From CAXSEF01 sp964236535 (GTDB taxonomy: Bacteria > Pseudomonadota > Alphaproteobacteria > Acetobacterales > Acetobacteraceae), in the NCBI GenBank assembly GCA_964236535.1, contig CAXSEF010000122.1, positions 1-8,309 on the forward strand: a stretch of 8,309 nucleotides of DNA. Direction: 5' to 3'. Under the pieces are notes generated by a model that searched no databases, was not told where the DNA came from, and was given only the letters and a program-made list of their open reading frames with translations. This document shows, in pieces, positions 1-6,642 of this stretch. Positions within the stretch are counted from its first letter, which is position 1, and each line of letters begins with the position of its first letter. Both the position numbers and the translations under genes were made by a program.

Positions 1-202
1 CACAACGGAAAACCAGGGAACGCGCGCCCGTGCAACCCTAAAATGCTCTAGCGGCGGGAAAGAACGCCAACGGCTTCCCCAAGTCTTGAAAGCGGGGACT
101 CGCTGAGGCCTGAAGGTCCTAGCCCACACATGAGGGACGCTGGCGGCAAGCTACGAGACCATGTGCCCGTGGGTCTTCTGGACTGCCGGTCCAGGGCGGG
201 CG

Positions 203-238
203 CCTTGGCGGAGTCCAGATGCAAAGCCTCTGGCCTTG
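203..238 (-). repeat. Degenerate dispersed intergenic repeat, copy 1
   Basis: On the minus strand this segment reads CAAGGCCAGAGGCTTTGC followed by ATCTGGACTCCGCCAAGG. It matches 2307-2343 at roughly 31 of 38 aligned positions with one indel, counted by eye. The core is a decayed palindrome of the type CCAGAGGC-n-GCCTCTGG followed by a CGCCAAGG block. Elements of this shape are common in intergenic DNA of high-GC alphaproteobacteria (recollection, not searched). Both copies here are imperfect, so neither is likely to form a strong hairpin. It lies upstream of the amidase in a region without other genes. Confidence 0.55.
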
Positions 239-516
239 CTGTTTCCATATTCGTCGAAGTGGATCATCTGCCGCGCCGCGAGATCAATGGTGATGCTGTC
301 GTCCGGCTTGGCGGCGTCGCCGGGTGTGGGCTGGGTTCGTGCCTGGGCAGACGTGTGACAGGCGGCTCTTGCATCTTGGCGCCAGGATGGTAACGGCACG
401 CGAACTAGACCGGCGTGAAGCCTTGATTGCCGCGGATGAGATGCACTCGACGGTCTGTGACGGATATGGCTGGTTGATGGGTCCAGGCTAGCCGGCGGCT
501 CCAGGGTCGCGCAGTC

Positions 517-547
517 TTGCCTGCCTCCAGCCTCGTTGCGATACGAT
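517..547 (+). promoter_or_regulatory. Possible weak promoter for the amidase
   Basis: A TTGCCT box at 517-522 is followed after 19 bases by TACGAT at 542-547. These resemble a sigma-70-type -35 (4 of 6) and -10 (4 of 6), but the spacer is longer than ideal. Transcription would begin near 554 and give a leader of about 20 bases before the GTG start, which fits. Matches of this quality are frequent by chance. Confidence 0.2.
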
Positions 548-560
548 GCGGTCTGGGCAG

Positions 561-568
561 AAGGAAAG
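561..568 (+). promoter_or_regulatory. Ribosome-binding site of the amidase
   Basis: AAGGAAAG lies 8 bases before the GTG at 577. It decides the start. The longer frame back to a TTG at 517 would add 20 residues that precede the signal peptide and has no comparable binding site. Confidence 0.7.
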
Positions 569-576
569 CGACTGAT

Positions 577-2145
577 GTGCTGCTTCGTGTGCTGCTGGGG
601 CTGGTGGTGATGGCGGGGCCGGCTGCGGCCCAGGAGGAGCCAGGTGTGACCGAGCTGGCGGCGGCATTGCGGGCGGGCGACGTCAGCGCCGAGCAGGTCA
701 CGGCGGGGTACCTGGCGCGGATCGCCGCGCTGGATCGGGCAGGGCCGTCGCTTCATGCGGTGATCGCGGTCAACCCGCAGGCGGTCGAGGACGCCCGCGC
801 GCTCGACGCCAGGCAGGGACCACGCGGCGTGCTGTTTGGAATCCCGGTTCTGATCAAGGACAACATCGAGACCGCGGACCCGGTGCCCACCACGGCCGGG
901 TCGCTGGCGCTGGCCGGCAACATGACCAGGCGGGATGCGCCGGTGGTTGCGCGGCTGCGCGCGAGCGACGCGGTCGTGCTCGGCAAGGCGAACCTCAGCG
1001 AGTGGGCGAACATTCGTGGTTCGCGCTCGGTGAGCGGCTGGAGCGCCGTGGGCGGTCTGACTCGCAATCCCTACGCGCTGGACCGCTCGGCGTGCGGGTC
1101 GAGCTCTGGGAGTGCGGTGGCGGTGGCGGCGGGGCTTGCGCCGGCGGCGGTGGGAACGGAGACCGACGGATCGGTGACGTGTCCGGCATCGCTGACCGGG
1201 ATCGTGGGTCTGAAGCCGACGCTGGGTCTGGTCTCGCGCACCCATGTGGTGCCGATCTCGCACAGCCAGGACACGCCGGGGCCGATGGCACGTACCGTGC
1301 GCGACGCGGCGGTGCTGCTCGGCGTGATGGCGGGCAGCGACCCGGCGGATCCGGCGACGCGCGAGGCGGATGCGCACCTAGAGGACTATGCGAAGGGGCT
1401 GGATGTTGGCGCGCTGCGCGGCCGGCGGCTTGGGGTAATGCGCTTCGCCGCCGGGTTCCACCCGGAGACGGATGCGGTGTTCGCAACCGCGCTGGAGACG
1501 CTGCGCCGAGCGGGCGCGACGCTGGTGGAAATCGACGCGCTGCCCGGCGGCGAGGATCAGGCGAAGGCTTTGGGCGACGCCGAGGGCCTGGTGCTGATGA
1601 CGGAGCTGAAGACGGATCTTAACGCCTATCTTGCCGACGCGGCGCCCGAGGTCGCGACCCGAACCCTCGCCGCGGTGATCGCGTTCAATGATGCCCATGC
1701 GGCCGAGGAGCTGGCGCTGTTCGGACAGGAGCTGTTCACCAGAGCGGAGGCGACAGGCGGGTTGGACAACCCGGACTACCGGGCGGCGCTGGCGACGTCG
1801 AAACGGCTGGCCGGTCCGGAAGGGATCGACCGGATGCTACGCGAAAGATCGCTCGACGCGCTGGTGGCGCCGACGATGGGTCCGGCCTGGGTGGTGGATA
1901 CCGTGAACGGCGACCACGCGCTGGGCAGCACCAGCACATTGCCGGCCGTGGCCGGGGTGCCGCATCTCACGGTGCCGATGGGCGTGGTGTCGGGCCTGCC
2001 GGTCGGGCTGTCGATCATCGGGCCAGCATGGTCGGACGGGCGTGTGCTGGCATACGGTTACGCGTTCGAGCAGGCGGCAGGAGTCTCGTTGCGGGCCGCC
2101 TTCGCAGCCAGTCTGCCCTCGACCGCGGCCGCCTCGGACAAATGA
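577..2145 (+). CDS. Secreted amidase, amidase-signature family (peptide-amidase-like)
   Basis: The 522-residue protein hydrolyses an amide bond, probably a small-molecule or C-terminal peptide amide, outside the cytoplasm. The GTG start is chosen from the AAGGAAAG site and because it begins exactly at a short signal peptide: one Arg at residue 4, a Leu/Val-rich core, and a likely cleavage at AAA|QEE after residue 18. The amidase-signature domain fills the rest. The Ser-cisSer-Lys triad is visible: Lys94 in LIKDNIET, cis-Ser175 in GSSSGS, and nucleophile Ser199 in TETDGSVTCPAS. The 24-residue spacing between the serines is the family's usual one. GLKPT, SHSQDTPGP and the C-terminal AVAGVPHLTVPMG and GLPVGLS blocks resemble the peptide amidase of Stenotrophomonas and relatives more than GatA. 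Length is normal and the frame is intact. The next gene is 331 bases away, so it is probably transcribed alone. Family certain; substrate unknown. Confidence 0.93.
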   Translation: MLLRVLLGLVVMAGPAAAQEEPGVTELAAALRAGDVSAEQVTAGYLARIAALDRAGPSLHAVIAVNPQAVEDARALDARQGPRGVLFGIPVLIKDNIETADPVPTTAGSLALAGNMTRRDAPVVARLRASDAVVLGKANLSEWANIRGSRSVSGWSAVGGLTRNPYALDRSACGSSSGSAVAVAAGLAPAAVGTETDGSVTCPASLTGIVGLKPTLGLVSRTHVVPISHSQDTPGPMARTVRDAAVLLGVMAGSDPADPATREADAHLEDYAKGLDVGALRGRRLGVMRFAAGFHPETDAVFATALETLRRAGATLVEIDALPGGEDQAKALGDAEGLVLMTELKTDLNAYLADAAPEVATRTLAAVIAFNDAHAAEELALFGQELFTRAEATGGLDNPDYRAALATSKRLAGPEGIDRMLRERSLDALVAPTMGPAWVVDTVNGDHALGSTSTLPAVAGVPHLTVPMGVVSGLPVGLSIIGPAWSDGRVLAYGYAFEQAAGVSLRAAFAASLPSTAAASDK

Positions 2146-2222
2146 GGCAATCAGGCCGCAGGGGCTCGTTCCGACGAGTGTGTCCATCGGCCAAGTCATG
2201 CCGAGGGCTCAAGGACCTGCAA

Positions 2223-2272
2223 GCAGAGCAAAGCTGCGCTCTGCGCGGGCTCGCCAACTGGCGAATCTCTTT
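2223..2272 (+). terminator. Possible amidase terminator (two stem-loops)
   Basis: The first stem has perfect 7-base arms GCAGAGC (2223-2229) and GCTCTGC (2238-2244). The second has arms TCGCC (2251-2255) and GGCGA (2260-2264) around an AACT loop and is followed by ATCTCTTT. The U-tract is interrupted and the second stem is short, so this is a weak intrinsic-terminator candidate about 80-120 bases after the amidase stop. Confidence 0.25.
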
Positions 2273-2306
2273 GGAAATCCATCTGCGACGAGAGGCTAGA
2301 GACCTG

Positions 2307-2343
2307 CCTTGGGCGGCGTCCCCAGGCAGAGCCTCTGGTCTTG
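2307..2343 (-). repeat. Degenerate dispersed intergenic repeat, copy 2
   Basis: The minus strand reads CAAGACCAGAGGCTCTGCC followed by TGGGGACGCCGCCCAAGG. It is the partner of 203-238 in the same orientation, about 2.1 kb away. The CCAGAGGC-TCT-GCC part is closer to a palindrome here than in copy 1. Read as protein the two copies would give RPEALPGDAAQG and RPEALHLDSAKA, which explains a pair of similar but spurious peptides on the minus strand. Confidence 0.55.
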
Positions 2344-2476
2344 CCTGCCTGACAGGTGGCGTAACACAGCCGCTTGCAAGCGTTCCCTGAGGCAATCACG
2401 CGACGACAGCAGATGGGCGCGATCCAGCTGGGGCCTATGTTTCGCGTAACCCTCTGGCGCGTGCTACCGCTGGACG

Positions 2477-3688
2477 ATGAAGAAATTGGCTCCTCTTGTG
2501 CGTCCCGAAGATCGCATGGCGCGGTTGACCGCACTGCGACGGGAGAAGATGGCGGAGTCGGCGCACGCCTACGTGCGTGGCAGCACTGTCCGGTTCTACA
2601 AGTGGCTTGAAGCCGCGGACCATGTCGCCCTGCCGGAGGGACCGCCGGTGTGGATCTGCGGCGACTGCCACGTCTGCAATCTCGGGCCGGTGGCGAGTAA
2701 GGGCGGGTCGTTCGAGGTGCAGATCCGTGACCTCGACCAGACCACCATCGGCAATCCGGCGCATGACCTGGTGCGGCTTGGCCTGTCGCTGGCGATGGCG
2801 GCGCGCGGCTCCGACCTGCCTGGCGTGACGACGGCGCACATGCTGGAGCGCATGATGGAGGGCTACGAGGCGGCGTTTGCCGAGCATGACGGCGACAAGC
2901 CGGACGACGATGCCCCAGTGCCAGAGACCGTGAAGCAGGCGATGCGCCGGGCTGCAGGACGGTCTTGGAAGCATCTGGCGGACGAACGGATCGAGGGTGT
3001 CGAACCGGCAATTCCGCTGGGCAAGCGGTTCTGGCCGCTGGTACCGGAGGAGAGGGTGGCGATCGAGGAGGTGTTCGCGCAGGAACAGGTGCGCGCCCAA
3101 GTGACGTCGCTGCGGTCGAGGCAAGGCGACGCCCCGATCGAGGTCCTGGACGCGGCGTATTGGCGCAAGGGGTGCAGCTCGCTGGGCCGGCTGCGCTTTG
3201 CGGTCCTGGTGGCCGTTGGCGGCGGCAAGTCGGTGCGGCACTGTCTGATGGATCTCAAGGAGGCGGTCGCGGCGGCAGCCCCGCGACGTGGCGGGACCAA
3301 GATCCCGCGCGACAACGCCGAGCGTGTAGTCGAGGGCGCGCGCCACCTATCGCCGTTCCTCGGTGAGCGGATGCTGGCGGTCCGCCTGCTCGACCGCGCG
3401 GTGTTCGCCCGGGAATTACTGCCGCAGGACCTTAAGCTGGAGATCGAGCATCTGACTCGTGACGAGGCGATGCGGGTCGCCGAGTACCTTTCCACCGTGG
3501 TTGGGCGGGCACACGGGCGACAGATGGGCAGCCTGGAGCGCAGATCCTGGCTTGCGGAGCTGTCGCGCAACCGCTCGGCGGGCCTGGATGCGCCGTCCTG
3601 GCTGTGGACCAGCATCGTCGATCTGGTAGGTCTACATGAGTCGGCCTACCTCGAGCACTGCCGGCGACACGCTCTCGAAGCGGCCTAG
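2477..3688 (+). CDS. DUF2252 family protein (COG4320-like)
   Basis: This 403-residue protein belongs to the DUF2252 family, whose biochemical role is not established. Its motifs resemble phosphotransferases of the protein-kinase-like/aminoglycoside-kinase fold, so a kinase-like activity is inference only. Visible family blocks are GDCHVCNLG at 62-70 (family form GDxHxxNfG), the acidic strand VQIRDLDQT at 81-89, GNPAHDLVRLGLSL at about 92-105, GCSSLGRLRFAVLV at 232-245, the lysine of DLKEA at 259-263, and GRAHGRQ at 343-349. Three cysteines, 61, 64 and 67, are packed into the GDxH loop. Start: ATG 2477 is the only candidate after an in-frame TAA at 2447-2449 apart from internal Met14; neither has a good Shine-Dalgarno sequence. 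No signal peptide or membrane segment is seen. The frame is intact and the length is near the lower end of what I expect for the family. It converges on the SDR gene with 103 bases between stops. Confidence 0.9.
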   Translation: MKKLAPLVRPEDRMARLTALRREKMAESAHAYVRGSTVRFYKWLEAADHVALPEGPPVWICGDCHVCNLGPVASKGGSFEVQIRDLDQTTIGNPAHDLVRLGLSLAMAARGSDLPGVTTAHMLERMMEGYEAAFAEHDGDKPDDDAPVPETVKQAMRRAAGRSWKHLADERIEGVEPAIPLGKRFWPLVPEERVAIEEVFAQEQVRAQVTSLRSRQGDAPIEVLDAAYWRKGCSSLGRLRFAVLVAVGGGKSVRHCLMDLKEAVAAAAPRRGGTKIPRDNAERVVEGARHLSPFLGERMLAVRLLDRAVFARELLPQDLKLEIEHLTRDEAMRVAEYLSTVVGRAHGRQMGSLERRSWLAELSRNRSAGLDAPSWLWTSIVDLVGLHESAYLEHCRRHALEAA

Positions 3689-3791
3689 GAAGCAATGCTG
3701 GGTGCCGTCCGGATCTCCCGGGCGAGCCGTCTGGACCAGTATCGACTTCAGGTATCTATCGGGCTTGGTAAGTCCGGCCTGGCTTGCTGCC

Positions 3792-4516
3792 TCAGCCGCG
3801 TGTCCGCACGGTGGACCGCCCGCCATCGACGGCGAATACCTGGCCGGTGATCCAGCCGGCCGCGTCGGAGAGTAGGAATGCCGCGAGAGCGCCGGCGTCA
3901 TCGCCTTCGCCCAGGCGAGGGATCGGGTGCTGGGCGGCGATAGCCTTGGCCAACGTGGCGTTGTCGGTCATCGAGGCGGCGATGCCGGACCTGCTGAGAC
4001 TGGATGCGATGCAGTTCACCCGGTTCCCCGGGGCGAGCTCTGCGGCCAGCGAGACGGTCAGGCCCTCCACGGCAGCCTTGGCGGCGGCGATCACCGCGTG
4101 GCTGGCAAATCCGGCGTGCGCGGCGACGGTGCTGAACAGCACGACGCCGGCTCCGGGAACCTCGTGCAATGCCCCGCCGCCGCCTGCACTGCCATTGCCT
4201 CGTCGACCGTGTTCAGGCGGAAGGCTTTGATGAATTCCGCCGCAGTGGTCCGCTTGAGCGGAGTCATGACGATGGAGCCAACGCAATAGGCCAGCCCCCC
4301 GACGCGGGGTCCGGCGCGCTGCACAGCGCCGGCGAGAGCCTCGGTGTCCATCACATCGGCCTGGGCGGTGGTGCCGCCCAGCTTGGCGGACAGTGCGGCC
4401 AGTCGGTCAGGGTCGCGGCCGACGAGGTGAAGCTGGCGTCCTGCCGCCGCCAAGCGCCGGGCGATAGCAGAGCCGATCGCCCCATACGCACCGATGATCA
4501 CCACTGGGTCTGGCAT
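3792..4516 (-). pseudogene. Frameshifted SDR family oxidoreductase
   Basis: A short-chain dehydrogenase/reductase gene is split by one frameshift. The N-terminal frame starts at ATG 4516 behind GGAG (4524-4527, spacing 7) and runs through a Rossmann GAYGAIGSA, the loop VGRDPDR, AYCVGSI and RLNT. At 4172-4175 a CCCC run (plus strand) forces a change: with five C the frame would continue as AAAGALHEVPGAG into VVLFSTVA, IAAAKAAVEGL, LAAELAP, WITGQ and VDGGRSTVRTRG. The restored protein is 241 residues, the usual length. Ser129 and Lys147 of the catalytic set are present, but the Tyr position (YxxxK) is Ile143. I recall a group of SDRs with IAAAK here that ends in VDGG-RST-R-KG and is annotated only as SDR oxidoreductase. 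Nothing else in the gene is damaged, so a recent mutation or a sequencing error are both possible. Substrate unknown. Confidence 0.87.
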
Positions 4517-4523
4517 GTTTGCA

Positions 4524-4527
4524 CTCC
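4524..4527 (-). promoter_or_regulatory. Ribosome-binding site of the SDR gene
   Basis: On the minus strand ACGGAG ends 7 bases before the ATG at 4516. It fixes the start at MPDPVVIIG and rules out the upstream extension to 4729, which would be antisense to the DUF1345 relic. Confidence 0.7.
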
Positions 4528-4634
4528 GTCTGCGCCGCTGAATTGGCCATGACGTGGATGGCGACCAAGCGAGGCAAGAGCGGCAGGCCGTCGAGTTTGG
4601 CTCGTTGGCCGGAGTGTCGGACCACGCGGCGTGC

Positions 4635-5250
4635 GTGTTTTTTCGTTCCCTGCGCCCGCGTTCATCGCTGGTGATCGGCCTTGCGGTCGCGATGCTTGCG
4701 GTCGGGTTGGCGCTGACGCGGCTGCGCATGCTGCCGGCGTTGCTGGTCGGTTGGGATTGCGGCGTGGCGGTCTGTGCGGCAGTACTCCTCGCGGCGATCG
4801 TGCATCGACGCCACAGCTGCTGCGGCGCCTGTCTCGGCGCTCGACGAGGTCAGTGGGACACTGGCGGCCACCCTTGCGGCGGCGCTGGCCTCACTCGCGG
4901 CGATCGTCGCCGAGCTTTCCCAGCGCACGACACCCTGCTGGAGCGAGGCGCTGGCCGGGCTGACGGTGGTGCAGTCCTGGATGTTCGCGCGCATGATCTT
5001 CGCGACGCACGATGCGCACGAGTTCTGCGCGGGGTAAGGAGGCTGCGCTTTCCTGGCACCGCCGAGCCGAACTAATCTGTGTTTCTGTACTTCCCGTTTT
5101 GCATCGTCACGGCCGTCGAGGTGGGCGACGTCTCCACTGGATCGGCTGCGATGCGCAAGTTGCCGCTGTTGCACTTCCTTGGTGGAGTATCTGTTTAACA
5201 TAGCGGTAATCGCGCTCGGAGTGAACGTCACCGCATCCCGTGCCGGGTAG
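4635..5250 (+). pseudogene. Decayed DUF1345 family membrane protein gene
   Basis: No single frame is coding, but pieces in successive frames line up with the DUF1345 (PF07077) inner-membrane family. From GTG 4635: RSSLVIGLAVAMLAVGLAL and LPALLVGWDCGVAVCAAVL; then TPQLLRRLSRR (from 4808); then LDEVSGTLAATLAAALASL plus AAIVAELSQ and FATHDAHEF (4840-5034); TAA at 5035-5037; then LRFPGTAEPN (from 5043), TAA at 5073-5075, FLYFPFCIVTAVEVGDVS and AAMRKLPLLHF; then LVEYLFNIAVIALGVNV to TAG at 5248-5250. Family proteins read roughly ATPE-RRRA-DEG, SLAAIVAEL, FALHYAH, GTAEPDYWDFLYF and VSDV in this order. About 205 residues would result, close to the family's length, with five or six hydrophobic segments. 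At least four frame changes and two nonsense codons show real decay. Function of the family is unknown. Confidence 0.8.
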
Positions 5251-5537
5251 CGATGGCCGGGAGCATGCCACCTCGCACACCCAGGGCATGGCAGTTCCAC
5301 GACAAGGACCGCATACAGAAGGGCCTTAAACAGTGCTCGTAAGTCCGCGCCACCTGGTGGTTCGACGTCACGACACTCGTCCACATCGCACGACGCTGTG
5401 GTGATGCAGGTAGACCGTGGGACAGATATGCATGCAAATGCTTGACCTTCGGGCATTTCGGGTCAACTAACGTCGAAAGCGGCATAGACGGCGGTCCGCG
5501 GGCCAATTGGCTCGGGTTCGGACTAGGTTAGGACAGG
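5251..5537. other. Intergenic stretch before the coiled-coil gene
   Basis: I see no gene on either strand. A small inverted repeat TTGACC (5442-5447) and GGTCAA (5461-5466) surrounds 13 bases. The left arm could also serve as a -35 box, but the sequence 17 bases on, AACTAA, is a poor -10. Just upstream is an alternating stretch GATATGCATGCAAATGC (5426-5441) including ATGCAT. Minus-strand frames here are antisense continuations across the DUF1345 relic and show no family motif. Confidence 0.5.
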
Positions 5538-6251
5538 ATGTCCGATCCTAAATTAGCCCCGCATCAGCTGCCACACAGGATACGAGACAACTTGAGCAGA
5601 GATGACACGAACCCAGGTTCGAACGACACCGACGCAACAAAGCGCGACGAGGAGCGCATGCGCAGCATCCTGCTTGGCCTAGGCGGGGGCGGGCGTGACG
5701 CTCGTCCAGCCCGGGCCGCTGGCCAGGCGCACGCGCCAGTTGGTCGGCATCGTTTCGTGCAGGATGGCGAGGTCCCGGTCGTGCGCCTCTCGCTGGCGCG
5801 CCAGGACGGACGCGATCCGCCACGTCCTGCTGAACCTGCAGCGGTAGATGCATCGGAGGCGCGCCTAGCGCGAGTCGCGGCAGAGCGTCTGCACCAGGAA
5901 GCGACCGCCGTGCTGCACGGTGTTCAGACCCGACTTGGGCATGCGGAGCTAGCTTTGCAGGATGCGCTGCGGCAGCTCCAGGTTCATCACGAGGATGCCG
6001 CATCACTGCGTGCTGCGTTGCGCAACAGCGCCGAGGAGCGTGACGCAGCCTTTCAGGCGCGAGACTCCGCCGAAAAACGCTGCTGCATTCTGGAGGAGCA
6101 GCTTGGCGCTGCCTTGGGCGGGGACGGACGTTCCGTAAAACGCGAGGGTCGCATACTGGCCTCAAGCCGCCGCGGAGAAGGGGCATCCGATCTTGGGCAG
6201 ATCATGTCGTTTAACGACGACCCCGAGCCGGTCAAATGGTGGCGCGACTGA
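5538..6251 (+). CDS. Hypothetical coiled-coil protein
   Basis: I do not recognise a named family. The 237-residue protein has a hydrophilic, charged N-terminus with an Asp/Asn/Thr-rich segment (22-36), a short block DEERMRSILLGLGGGG (38-52), and a patch RHRFVQDGEVPVVRLSL (70-86) that looks conserved rather than random. A long Ala/Leu/Glu/Arg-rich helix with coiled-coil-like spacing follows (about 105-192), then a basic linker and an unusual end, EPVKWWRD. I have an unverified memory of alphaproteobacterial hypothetical proteins pairing an F-V-x-DGEVPV motif with a coiled coil and a Trp-Trp end. The ATG is preceded by TTAGGACAGG, an acceptable ribosome-binding site with short spacing. No signal peptide or membrane segment is visible. 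It is intact, alone, and followed after about 70 bases by an IS relic. A structural, DNA-associated or partition-like role is possible but unsupported. Confidence 0.7.
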   Translation: MSDPKLAPHQLPHRIRDNLSRDDTNPGSNDTDATKRDEERMRSILLGLGGGGRDARPARAAGQAHAPVGRHRFVQDGEVPVVRLSLARQDGRDPPRPAEPAAVDASEARLARVAAERLHQEATAVLHGVQTRLGHAELALQDALRQLQVHHEDAASLRAALRNSAEERDAAFQARDSAEKRCCILEEQLGAALGGDGRSVKREGRILASSRRGEGASDLGQIMSFNDDPEPVKWWRD

Positions 6252-6322
6252 GCGGGCGAGACATGCCGCTCCGGCTTTGTCCCTGACCGAGCGGTCTCTC
6301 TGGTTGCAGCTTGAATAGCATT

Positions 6323-6591
6323 ATGGCCGACCGGCCCACGACACCAACGCCATCCGCAAGCAGATCAAGGATCAGGGTGCGGTCCCTAACATCCCTCCCA
6401 AGCCCACCCGCCTGTGGAAGAGCTGCTTCAGCCGCGTGCTCTACCGCGACCGCAACGCCATCGAGCGCATGTTCCGCACGCCGAAAGACTACCGCCGCAT
6501 CGCGACCCGCTACGACAAGCTCGCAGCCAACTTCCTCGGCGCAGTCTACCTCGCCGCAGCCGTCACCTGCTGGCTATGAGTCCGGACCCTA
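6323..6591 (+). mobile_element. IS5-family transposase relic (C-terminal third) with probable right end
   Basis: From about 6340 the frame reads DTNAIRKQIKDQGAVPNIPP, then RVLYRDRNAIERMF, KDYRRIATRYDKLAANFLGA and VYLAAAVTCWL, ending at TGA 6577-6579. This is the end of an IS5-family (IS427-like) DDE transposase. The Glu of NAIERMF (codon 6463-6465) is the third catalytic acid; the two Asp residues are lost. About 85 of roughly 250 residues remain. Upstream, ADR in another frame (6326-6333) would join ADRAHDTN if one G were restored in the CCGGCCC at about 6331-6337, so the relic is also frameshifted. The stop overlaps GAGTCCGGACCCTA (6578-6591), the usual place and style for the right inverted repeat of such elements. 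I found no matching left end, so the element is inactive. Confidence 0.85.
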
Positions 6592-6642
6592 GTTCACGTA
6601 CAAAAGCGGGCAAAGGCCCATATACGGTCTACATCTGCTTCC

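Larger units (their letters stand above)
1..576. other. Region without a convincing gene
   Basis: I see no open frame here with both a ribosome-binding site and a recognisable protein. A minus-strand frame (151-399, GTG start, 82 codons) is open but has no Shine-Dalgarno sequence and runs through the degenerate repeat at 203-238, so I treat it as chance. The plus-strand frame at 130-393 resembles nothing I know. The left edge has a CTCTAG next to an A/T-rich run (about 40-52), similar in feel to short intergenic repeats of alphaproteobacteria, but this is too weak to annotate. The last 60 bases before 577 supply the amidase ribosome-binding site and perhaps its promoter. Confidence 0.6.
2146..2476. 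other. Intergenic gap between amidase and DUF2252
   Basis: No gene is evident in these 331 bases. The gap contains two small stem-loops after the amidase, the second repeat copy at 2307-2343, and an 11-base direct repeat TGAGGCAATCA at 2143-2153 (overlapping the amidase stop) and 2388-2398. Open frames on both strands cross the repeat and have no family resemblance, so I leave them out. No convincing promoter for DUF2252 is visible. Confidence 0.6.

Noticed and set aside
517..576. Longer amidase start at TTG 517
   Set aside because: The GTG at 577 has AAGGAAAG at ideal spacing and begins a standard signal peptide; the extra 20 residues would spoil the signal.
151..1377. Long minus-strand open frame (408 codons) opposite the amidase
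   Set aside because: It is an Arg/His/Pro-rich antisense shadow of a high-GC gene and has no family motifs. Its downstream part crosses the repeat at 203-238.
2435..3346. 303-codon minus-strand frame opposite DUF2252
   Set aside because: Composition is that of an antisense shadow, and the plus strand carries the clear DUF2252 motifs.
4662..5456. 264-codon minus-strand frame
   Set aside because: It is antisense to the DUF1345 relic, whose plus-strand pieces match a known family. The antisense frame has no recognisable domain.
5615..5623. GGTTCGAAC, like a tRNA T-arm loop
   Set aside because: No acceptor, D-arm or anticodon arm can be arranged around it, and it lies inside the coiled-coil gene.
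5548..6186. 212-codon minus-strand frame opposite the coiled-coil gene
   Set aside because: It lacks a ribosome-binding site and recognisable motifs. The plus frame has both a plausible start signal and a structured protein.
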